In this document: in pieces, positions 1-6,906 of the stretch
Position numbering within the stretch: the first letter of the stretch is position 1
How the letters are laid out: every line of letters starts with the position of its first letter
Assembly: GCA_035527715.1 (NCBI GenBank)
Contig: DATKZY010000227.1
Location: 1 to 19,268 of the forward strand
Direction: 5' to 3'
DNA length: 19,268 nt
DNA from: DSUN01 sp035527715
GTDB lineage: Bacteria > Planctomycetota > PUPC01 > DSUN01
Notes under the pieces: generated by a model
Database searches by the model: none
Told to the model about the DNA's origin: nothing
What the model saw: only the letters and a program-made list of their open reading frames with translations
Translations under genes and position numbers: made by a program

Positions 1-2
1 CG

Positions 3-15
3 CCCCGCTTCGGGG
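3..15. repeat. small GC hairpin at left edge
   Basis: CCCCG and CGGGG pair around a CTT loop. It is the first of three hairpins packed into positions 1-94. It may be the end of an upstream gene's terminator or part of a dispersed intergenic repeat; the window edge prevents a decision. Confidence 0.4.
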
Positions 16-39
16 GCTGGGCCCTCTTGCGCCTACCAT

Positions 40-74
40 CCCACGGCTCCCAAAGCATCGCCGTGGGCTTTATT
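40..74 (+). terminator. hairpin with short T-rich tail, possible terminator
   Basis: An 8-bp perfect stem (CCCACGGC at 40-47, GCCGTGGG at 60-67) closes a 12-nt loop and is followed by CTTTATT. This could terminate a plus-strand gene lying left of the window. The tail has only four or five Ts, so termination is tentative, and the hairpin could instead belong to a structured repeat. Confidence 0.35.
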
Positions 75-79
75 CCTCC

Positions 80-94
80 GCCTCCTTCGGAGGC
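80..94. repeat. 6-bp hairpin GCCTCC/GGAGGC
   Basis: A perfect 6-bp inverted repeat with a TTC loop. It is the third hairpin in the first 94 bases. No gene is supported between 1 and 286; weak open frames there lack ribosome sites and recognisable protein features. Confidence 0.4.
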
Positions 95-151
95 TCAGAA
101 CGCGGCCACCTGTCTCGAAGGAGACTACACGCACCCTACTCGTTTCGGCGC

Positions 152-180
152 TTGCCGGGAATGCCCCTCCCCTGTATGAT
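152..180 (+). promoter_or_regulatory. sigma-70-like promoter for the pfp operon
   Basis: TTGCCG (152-157), a 17-bp spacer and TATGAT (175-180). The predicted start is near 187, giving a leader of about 100 nt before the ATG at 287. The same TATGATAG core recurs in the promoter at 10165-10193. Confidence 0.55.
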
Positions 181-272
181 AGCGTGCCCTGGGAGAGGTC
201 GCAGGGGATTTCCTTCCAGGGCAGGGCGGGCCGACAGGCCCAGGATCCACATCCAACTGACACCCCATTACG

Positions 273-278
273 AAGGAG
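273..278 (+). promoter_or_regulatory. ribosome binding site fixing the pfp start
   Basis: AAGGAG lies 8 nt before the ATG at 287. The open frame extends upstream to 152, but that ATG overlaps the promoter and has no ribosome site, so 287 is the start. Confidence 0.75.
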
Positions 279-286
279 AGGCGGCG

Positions 287-1588
287 ATGGCAAGCGAGAA
301 GGGCAAGCTGGGCATCCTGGTCGGCGGCGGCCCGGCCCCGGGCATCAACAGCGTCATCGGCGCGGCCACCATCGAGGCGGTCCAGAACGGCCTCGAGGTC
401 GTGGGCATCTACGACGGCTTCAAGTGGCTGATGCGGGGCGACACCACGCACATCACGCCGCTGACCATCGGCGACGTGTCGCAGGCGCGCGTGCGCGGCG
501 GCTCCATCCTCCACACCTCGCGCGCCAACCCCAAAGAAAAGGACGCAGCGGGGAAGGACAAAGTGGAGAACGTCCTGAGGGCCATCGAGGCCCTCGGCCT
601 CGACTACCTGATGACCATCGGCGGCGACGACACGGCGTCGAGCGCCATCCAGGTGGCCAAGGCGGCCAAGGGCGGCTTCCGCATCGCCCACGTGCCCAAG
701 ACGATTGACAACGACCTGCCGCTGCCCCTCAACAAGTCTACCTTCGGCTTCCAGACGGCGCGCACCATCGCCGCCGAACTGGTCCGCAACCTGGTGGAGG
801 ACGCGCGGACGACCCGCCGCTGGTACCTCGCCGTCCTCATGGGCCGCAGCGCCGGCCACCTCGCGCTCGGCTCGGGCAACGTCGCCGGCGCCACCCTCAC
901 CCTCATCCCCGAGGAGTTCACCGAAGGCGAGTGCAGCCTCGACGGCATCTACTCGACCATCGAGGGTGCCATGGCCAAGTGCAAGGTCGTCGGCCACGAC
1001 TATGGCGTCGCCTGCCTCGCCGAAGGGGTCGGGCTCCTGGTGGCCGACGAGCTCTACGCGAAGCACAAGGACAATCCCCTGGTCGAGTTCAAGCGCGACG
1101 AGTTCGGCCACATCCGCCTCGGCGAGGTGCCGCTTGGGCTGATCTTCAAGCGTGACCTCCAGAACCGCGCCAAGGCCCGCGGCGAGAAGATGACCATCGT
1201 GGACGTGACGATCGGCTACGACCTGCGCTGCGCCGCGCCCATCCCGTACGACGCCGACTACACGCAGGAGCTCGGCTGGGGCGCCGTGCGCTACCTGCTC
1301 GGCATCGGCGAGGAGAGCTTCGGCACCCACCAGGGCGCCATGATCTCCGTCCAGGCCGGCGAGGTCGTGCCCATCCCCTTCTCCGACATCCTCGACGAGA
1401 AGACCGGCCGCGCCCCCACGCGGCGCGTCAACATCAACTCCGACGTCTACCGCGCCGCCCGCGCCAACATGATTCGCGTGGAGAAGAAGGACCTCGCCGA
1501 CGCGGCCTGGGTCGCCGAGCTCGCCGAGGCCGCCAAGATGACCCCCGACGACTTCCGCGCGAAGTTCGGCCCCCTCGTCGGCGCCTGA
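287..1588 (+). CDS. pfp: 6-phosphofructokinase, pyrophosphate-dependent type
   Basis: A 433-residue protein of the phosphofructokinase superfamily, which phosphorylates fructose 6-phosphate in cytoplasmic glycolysis. The glycine-rich loop GGGPAPGIN is at residues 13-21, GGDDT at 112-116, PKTIDND around 137-143 with D141 as the expected catalytic base, and MGR at 185-187. From family knowledge, ATP enzymes carry Gly at the positions equivalent to E. coli 104 and 124, while PPi enzymes carry Asp and Lys. Here they are D115 and K138, so PPi is the predicted phosphoryl donor and the reaction would be reversible. The start at 287 has AAGGAG 8 nt upstream. It is the first gene of an apparent operon, 32 nt before a secreted glycosidase. 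The superfamily call is secure; the donor call is inferred from two residues. Confidence 0.92.
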   Translation: MASEKGKLGILVGGGPAPGINSVIGAATIEAVQNGLEVVGIYDGFKWLMRGDTTHITPLTIGDVSQARVRGGSILHTSRANPKEKDAAGKDKVENVLRAIEALGLDYLMTIGGDDTASSAIQVAKAAKGGFRIAHVPKTIDNDLPLPLNKSTFGFQTARTIAAELVRNLVEDARTTRRWYLAVLMGRSAGHLALGSGNVAGATLTLIPEEFTEGECSLDGIYSTIEGAMAKCKVVGHDYGVACLAEGVGLLVADELYAKHKDNPLVEFKRDEFGHIRLGEVPLGLIFKRDLQNRAKARGEKMTIVDVTIGYDLRCAAPIPYDADYTQELGWGAVRYLLGIGEESFGTHQGAMISVQAGEVVPIPFSDILDEKTGRAPTRRVNINSDVYRAARANMIRVEKKDLADAAWVAELAEAAKMTPDDFRAKFGPLVGA

Positions 1589-1620
1589 CGCCGCCAGCCC
1601 AGCGAAAGAGGCCCATACAG

Positions 1621-4371
1621 ATGCACGCAGGACTCCGCCTGTTGCCTTGGTCCCTCGTTCTGGCCACGGCGAGCGCGGCGACCGCCCCGAACGTGCTGCG
1701 CAACGGCTCGTTCGAGGGCAGCCTGCTCTACTGGCACAACACCAATCCCGAGCAGCACAAGCTCGTGCGCGGCGATGCGCCCGTGGGCGAGTGGTCGCTG
1801 CGGATCGAGAAGGGCTGGGTGATGGGCGGGCCGTTCGCCTGCGAGCAGGGCAAGCCCTTCACCGCAAGCTTCTTCGTCAAGGGCGAGCGCGAGGGCGAGG
1901 TGCGAGTCCACCTCCCGCCCAGCGCCCGAGAGGTGGGCCAGAAGGCCAAACGCCTCTGGTCGCGCGAGGGCACCCAGACCGCGAAGATCGGCACCGAATG
2001 GCAGCGCGTCCACTTCACCGCCAAGGCCGACGTGCCACAGGACGGCTTCTGGACTCTGCCACATTACATGGTCCAGATCGAGGGCACCGTGCCCCTGCTC
2101 GTGGACGGCGTGACGGTGACGCTCGGCGACAAGGGCGCCGAGCAGTACCTGCCTCGCCGCGAGATCGAGGTGCTCAGCGACTGCCCCGACCCTTCGGATG
2201 CCTCAGGGCAGGCTCTGCCCGGCTACGTGCCGGCCGGCAACCTGCTCGAGAGGGGCGCCACCGTGCGCCTTACCGCCCACGCCTCGAACCCCGGCCCCGG
2301 GTCGCGCGAGGTGACCCTCCGATGGCAGCTCGTGGACTACGAGGGCGAGAAGCCGTTGACCGAGCCCATCGAGGAGCGCGTCACCATCCCCGCCGGCAAG
2401 ACCCTCAGCGAGACCGTGCCGATGAAGCTCTCCGCCACGGGCTGCATCCTGGCGCGCGTCAGCGTTCTCGCCGAAGGCAAGGAGATCGATCGTTCTGACT
2501 TGCCGCTCACGTCGCTGCCCTATCCCTTCGAGCCGCGCAAGCCCGACTACCGCGAGCGCTTCGGCGGCTCGTTCTTCGGCCCCGAGAGCGCGCGGCTCGG
2601 CAGCCGACTCGGCTTCGCCTGGAGCCGATGGTTCCCCCACACCAAGTGGCAGGACCACCAGCCCAAAGGCCCCGACGACTGGCACTGGTTCGACAAGGAA
2701 CTCGACACGCTGGAGGCCCTCGGCATCTCGGCCCACCTCGTCCTCTACGGCTGGCCGAAGTGGGCGATGGACACCGAGCACCCGCTGCCCAAGGACATGC
2801 GCTGGAAGGCCGACGACCCGCGGTGGGACGACCTGGCCGTCGAGACCTCGTGGGACCGCTACATCAAGGGCGCCGCGGCCCACTACAAGGGCCGAGCCGT
2901 CCTCTACGAAATCGAGAACGAGCCCGAGCTCGACAAGTGGCGCGACCGTGAGGACGAGTACGTGAAGTTCACCATCCGCTCCGCCCGCCTCATCAAGCAG
3001 ACCGACCCCACGGCCAGGGTGATGGTGAACAACTGCTACGGCATCCCCAGCGGCCTCAACCGCCGCATGCTCGAAAAGGGCGGGGCGAAATACCTCGACA
3101 TCATCTCGTGGCACGACTACCACGAGGGCTGGCTCACCGATGGCGTTGGCATCCAGCGCATGCGGGCCGCCCTCGACGAGCTGGGCGGCAAGCACATCGC
3201 CATCTGGTTCAACGAGGGCTGGGCCTTCACCAACACCGCCGTGGACGAGCCGATCGCCTGCACCCGCCTCACTGCGGCCCAGAGCACCAACGCCCTGGTC
3301 TGCTCCGTCGCCGAGATGACCGCGGCCGGCCAGGAGAAAACCGTCCTCTTCCACACGGGCTACGAGAAGCACGGCATGAGCTTCTGGGACTACAGCGGCC
3401 CGGGCACCATGCTGTGGGACTGGTATTCGTATCCCCTGCCTCTGGCTGCGGCGTGGAACGTGCTCTGCCACCACATTGGCCTGGGCGAGCGCGTGGCCCT
3501 CGTGCGACCCAAGGGCGCGACCTTCTGCATCTTCCAGGACCTGCGCAACGCCCGCGGCGTGATGGTCGCCTACGCCGACCGCGAGGCCAAGGCCGACGTG
3601 ACGGTTGAGCTGCCGCTCGCCGCCCTCATCGCCGAGGACTGCATGGGCAACGCCGCCCCGCTCGGTGGGAGCAGGCTCACGCTGTCGAAGACCGGCCGCC
3701 CCGTGTTCCTCTACGACGCGGCGAAGACATCGGGCAAGGCGTTCGCCAAGGCGCTCGAGCCCCTCGACCGCCGCCACGCGAGCTTCGTGAGCAAGGCGGG
3801 CGACCTCTTCCGCCTGCCCCCCACCTGGGCGGGCAAGGAGAAGGGCTCGCAGGAGGGGAACCCCGCGATGGCCGACGGCAAGCCCGTGTGGCGCCTCGAC
3901 CAGGTGTGGCCGCCCAAGCCCGAGGACGCCGCGAGCTATCGCCAGATGGTCTGGCGCAACGGCTGGTGGGTGCCCGTGAGCGACAGCTTCGGCGACCAGC
4001 CGAAGGCGGAGATGAAGGATGGCGGCATCCGCCTCGAGTTCCGCGCCCAGCACGGCGAGCCGCGCGCCGAGCGCATCTGCGGCCTCGTCTTCCTCGTCCC
4101 CAGCGACGGCACGTACCGCGTCACGGGCAGCGCCCAGATGCGCCTGTGGGACGGCAATAACCCCGTCCGCCTCACCTTCCTCCACAAGACCCGCGAGAAG
4201 GTGGCCGAGCTGGCCAGCCTGAAGCTCGAGCGCGACAAGCGTCTCGCCCTGGCCGGCTTCGACGCCAAGGTCGCGGCCGGCGACGAACTGGTGCTCCTCC
4301 CGCGCATCGAAGGGATGTTCACGGGCGGCGACGTCGTGCTCCGTGACCTCGAGGTGCGCGTCCTCAAGTAA
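1621..4371 (+). CDS. secreted clan GH-A-like glycoside hydrolase, multidomain
   Basis: A 916-residue protein. Residues 1-20 form a signal peptide with cleavage likely near ATA-AP. Residues about 24-165 resemble a CBM4/9-type beta-sandwich (NLLRNGSFEG-like opening, here NVLRNGSFEG). A linker and beta domain follow, then a TIM barrel from about 315 to 620. Both expected catalytic glutamates of a retaining clan GH-A enzyme are visible: E434 in IENEP (acid/base) and E532 in WFNEG (nucleophile), 98 residues apart. SWHDYHEG lies between them, as in GH39/GH5-like barrels. A beta-sandwich (about 621-700) and a further C-terminal domain (740-916) follow. The ATG has an AAGAGG element 9 nt upstream and lies 32 nt after pfp. 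Substrate and family number cannot be assigned from the sequence alone; GH39-like is the best guess. Confidence 0.75.
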   Translation: MHAGLRLLPWSLVLATASAATAPNVLRNGSFEGSLLYWHNTNPEQHKLVRGDAPVGEWSLRIEKGWVMGGPFACEQGKPFTASFFVKGEREGEVRVHLPPSAREVGQKAKRLWSREGTQTAKIGTEWQRVHFTAKADVPQDGFWTLPHYMVQIEGTVPLLVDGVTVTLGDKGAEQYLPRREIEVLSDCPDPSDASGQALPGYVPAGNLLERGATVRLTAHASNPGPGSREVTLRWQLVDYEGEKPLTEPIEERVTIPAGKTLSETVPMKLSATGCILARVSVLAEGKEIDRSDLPLTSLPYPFEPRKPDYRERFGGSFFGPESARLGSRLGFAWSRWFPHTKWQDHQPKGPDDWHWFDKELDTLEALGISAHLVLYGWPKWAMDTEHPLPKDMRWKADDPRWDDLAVETSWDRYIKGAAAHYKGRAVLYEIENEPELDKWRDREDEYVKFTIRSARLIKQTDPTARVMVNNCYGIPSGLNRRMLEKGGAKYLDIISWHDYHEGWLTDGVGIQRMRAALDELGGKHIAIWFNEGWAFTNTAVDEPIACTRLTAAQSTNALVCSVAEMTAAGQEKTVLFHTGYEKHGMSFWDYSGPGTMLWDWYSYPLPLAAAWNVLCHHIGLGERVALVRPKGATFCIFQDLRNARGVMVAYADREAKADVTVELPLAALIAEDCMGNAAPLGGSRLTLSKTGRPVFLYDAAKTSGKAFAKALEPLDRRHASFVSKAGDLFRLPPTWAGKEKGSQEGNPAMADGKPVWRLDQVWPPKPEDAASYRQMVWRNGWWVPVSDSFGDQPKAEMKDGGIRLEFRAQHGEPRAERICGLVFLVPSDGTYRVTGSAQMRLWDGNNPVRLTFLHKTREKVAELASLKLERDKRLALAGFDAKVAAGDELVLLPRIEGMFTGGDVVLRDLEVRVLK

Positions 4372-4373
4372 TC

Positions 4374-4378
4374 GGGGG
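4374..4378 (+). promoter_or_regulatory. ribosome binding site fixing a GTG start
   Basis: GGGGG lies 6 nt before the GTG at 4385. The alternative start at 4343 lies inside the preceding gene, and using it would put a polar stretch ahead of the signal peptide. Confidence 0.5.
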
Positions 4379-4384
4379 CAGAAC

Positions 4385-6871
4385 GTGAGACGTGGATTCC
4401 CCGGTGCGGCACTCACCGCTCTCGCGCTGGCCACCCTGGGGTGGGCCTGCCTTGCGCGGGGCGAATTCGCCGTCAACGTCGAGCTGGAGAACCTCTCGGG
4501 CGAGGACAAGGCGGACTGGCCGGTCGTCCTCCGCGTGTGCCACGTCCTCGGCCGCAACCTGCCGCCAGGGGCCGTCAACCCCGACGGCTTCCGCGTCCTC
4601 GACCCCGCGGGGAAGGAATTGGCGTGCTCCATCGAGCGAACGCCGCCCTACGACTGGCCGGGCGACGATGAGCTGATCTTCGTGGTCCCCGTGCTCAAGA
4701 CGGGCGGGAGGCTCACCGTGCGCGTCACCAACACGGCCGAGAAGTCGGCCAGCCAGGCGACGCTCGACCTCGCTGCCAGCCCTCACAACCTCATCGCCGA
4801 CGGCGGATTCGAGTCCGACCCCGCGCCGCACTGGTCGGGAGCCGCCAGGCTCGACGCCGCGGTCAAGCGCTCCGGCAAGTCGGCGCTTCTCCTCGAAGGC
4901 GCGACCCGGCAGAGCGCGAAGTACACTGGCAAGCTCCCGCTGCACAAAGGCTCGTGGTACTACGGCGGCGTGTGGTGCAGGACGGAGAACGTCGCCCGCC
5001 ACGGCGTCGCGGCCGGCGAGGGGGCGCACTTCAGGATGACCGGCTTCGCCAAGGTCCACGGCCGCGCCACAAGCCTCATGTCACAGTGCTACACGCGCGA
5101 CTGGAACAAGAGCCGCTTCCACGCCCGCTACGGCATCGGCACCACCGACTGGGGGGTGGACCGCGACTGCGTCGAGGCCGACGCGGCCGAGGCCACGCTC
5201 GAGCTGGCGCTCGACCAGAAGAAGCAGTTCTTCATGGACGACCCCCGCGGCAAGTGGTGGCTCGACGACCTGGTGCTCCTCGAGCAGCCGAAGGTCACGG
5301 TCCGCTTCGACGAAACGCTTCCGCCGCTTCTGAGGGATGGCGTTTTCCTCTTCACCCGCCCGACGAATACGCCGCTGGGCGAGCTGCCCAGCAAGAAGTT
5401 CCCCGTCGGCTGGTGCGCCATGCCCTTCGCCCACGAGGCCCTCACGACGCTCGACCGCTGGGGCCTGAAGGGGCAGCGCGTGCCCTTCCTCGTCGGCCTC
5501 TACCACACCAGGCCGCTGGAGAAAGTCTCCGTGGCGGTCTCCGGCCTCCCCTTCGCGCCCGAATTGGTCGAGTACTCGAACGGCTACCTGAACAACGCCG
5601 AGCACCACTACCTGATGGACTACAGCGGCCCAGTGGACTTCCCCGGGCCGGCAGGCGTGCGCTACTTCGTCGTCACGTTCCGCATCCCGCGCGACGCCAG
5701 GCCGGGCCGTTACACAGGCAAGCTCGTCCTGGCCTCGGCGGGCGCGACGCTCCGCGAGATTCCCATCGCCCTTCGCGTGCAGGACCTTGAGCAGCCGGTG
5801 CTCAAGGATCGCTACATCGGGATGATCATGCAGGCGTCGCCCATCGTCTTCAACGAGGACACGTTGAGCGTCTACGCCCGCTCCGGCTTCTCCTGCGTCA
5901 CCGTCTTCGGCGGCTTCCTCAAGTACATCAAGGACGGCGACCGCGTCCACGTGGACGTGAAGGACCTCGAGGCCAAGATGGCCCTGCTGCTGAAGTATGG
6001 CGTGACCGCCGGCGTGTGCCCCTACTCGGACCTCCAGCTCGACGAGAAGCCCAACGGCCCAGGGCGAATGCACGGCTATGCCCGTCGCGAGGCCCAGGCC
6101 GCCCTCAAGGCTGGCGTCCTCGAGCCCTTGGAGCAACTCGAGAAGAAGGCGTACTTCCGCCTCCTCAAGGAGCTCGACGCCGCCTGCAAGGCCCACCCCA
6201 AATGGCCGAGGGTCATCCACATGAACTGGGACGAGCCGGGCGGCCCCCACCCGCGCATGGGCTGGACCAACGAGTGCCTGCCCGACGCGCTCACCACCCT
6301 CGACGCCGGCTTCGGCGTGCTCGCCAAGGTGGTGCAGTACTACAACATGCCCGCGCTCGACGACCCGTGCGACTTCGGCGGCCCGGACAGCTTTCAGTGG
6401 CTCAGGAAGCAGGGCAAGCGGTTCGGCATCGCGGCGAGCGCCAAGTGCGGCGAGATGAGCCGCTACCAGCCCGGCATCTGGATGGCCACCAGCGGCGCCT
6501 CCTACATGCACGCCTGGCACCTGGCCGGGGCCGGCCTGATGGAGGTCGTCGCGAAGAAGCCCCTCCGCGCCATCGCCATGGTCGCCTGCGGCGAAGGCAT
6601 GGACGACTTGAAGGCCTTCACCCTCCTCTCCGCCGAGATCGAGAGGGCCGCGAAGTCGGGCGACATGAAAGCAAAGGCCGCCGCCCGACAGGCCGAGAAG
6701 TACCTGGAGCACGTCTTCGCTACCTGGACGGGCGACGGCGCCCACGCCTCGGGCAACCCGCCCTATCTCGGCTGGGCCTGCACGTGGGGCCGCGAGCGCT
6801 TCTACGACCAGTGGCAGGAGACCCTCGCCCGCCTCGCCGCCTCCCTCCGCGGGGCCGCCTGGGTCGAATAG
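4385..6871 (+). CDS. secreted glycoside-hydrolase-like protein
   Basis: An 828-residue protein from a GTG start 13 nt after the previous stop. The N-terminus is a signal peptide (RR, then a hydrophobic Ala/Leu stretch, cleavage near LARGEFA). An N-terminal beta domain is followed from about residue 134 by a carbohydrate-binding-like sandwich opening NLIADGGFES. A further beta region leads into an alpha/beta part, probably a barrel, at about 475-760. It contains MNWDEPGG (613-620), a good candidate acidic active-site segment with D616 and E617, and a run of Trp/His/Tyr near IWMATSGASYMHAWH. I cannot name the family. Position, export signal and modular layout suggest that it acts with the neighbouring glycosidase on an external polysaccharide. 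The catalytic pair is not certain, so a binding or structural role remains possible. Confidence 0.65.
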   Translation: MRRGFPGAALTALALATLGWACLARGEFAVNVELENLSGEDKADWPVVLRVCHVLGRNLPPGAVNPDGFRVLDPAGKELACSIERTPPYDWPGDDELIFVVPVLKTGGRLTVRVTNTAEKSASQATLDLAASPHNLIADGGFESDPAPHWSGAARLDAAVKRSGKSALLLEGATRQSAKYTGKLPLHKGSWYYGGVWCRTENVARHGVAAGEGAHFRMTGFAKVHGRATSLMSQCYTRDWNKSRFHARYGIGTTDWGVDRDCVEADAAEATLELALDQKKQFFMDDPRGKWWLDDLVLLEQPKVTVRFDETLPPLLRDGVFLFTRPTNTPLGELPSKKFPVGWCAMPFAHEALTTLDRWGLKGQRVPFLVGLYHTRPLEKVSVAVSGLPFAPELVEYSNGYLNNAEHHYLMDYSGPVDFPGPAGVRYFVVTFRIPRDARPGRYTGKLVLASAGATLREIPIALRVQDLEQPVLKDRYIGMIMQASPIVFNEDTLSVYARSGFSCVTVFGGFLKYIKDGDRVHVDVKDLEAKMALLLKYGVTAGVCPYSDLQLDEKPNGPGRMHGYARREAQAALKAGVLEPLEQLEKKAYFRLLKELDAACKAHPKWPRVIHMNWDEPGGPHPRMGWTNECLPDALTTLDAGFGVLAKVVQYYNMPALDDPCDFGGPDSFQWLRKQGKRFGIAASAKCGEMSRYQPGIWMATSGASYMHAWHLAGAGLMEVVAKKPLRAIAMVACGEGMDDLKAFTLLSAEIERAAKSGDMKAKAAARQAEKYLEHVFATWTGDGAHASGNPPYLGWACTWGRERFYDQWQETLARLAASLRGAAWVE

Positions 6872-6906
6872 CCCCCCTGGCTCACGACTGCGGCGGGCGG
6901 AGAGGC

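Noticed and set aside
125..1330. 401-codon open frame on the minus strand opposite pfp
   Set aside because: It is an antisense shadow of a gene with clear phosphofructokinase motifs.
2203..4632. 809-codon open frame on the minus strand opposite the glycosidase
   Set aside because: It is antisense to a gene with signal peptide and catalytic motifs, has no recognisable domain, and is His/Val/Glu/Ala-rich, as expected from reading a GC-rich gene backwards.
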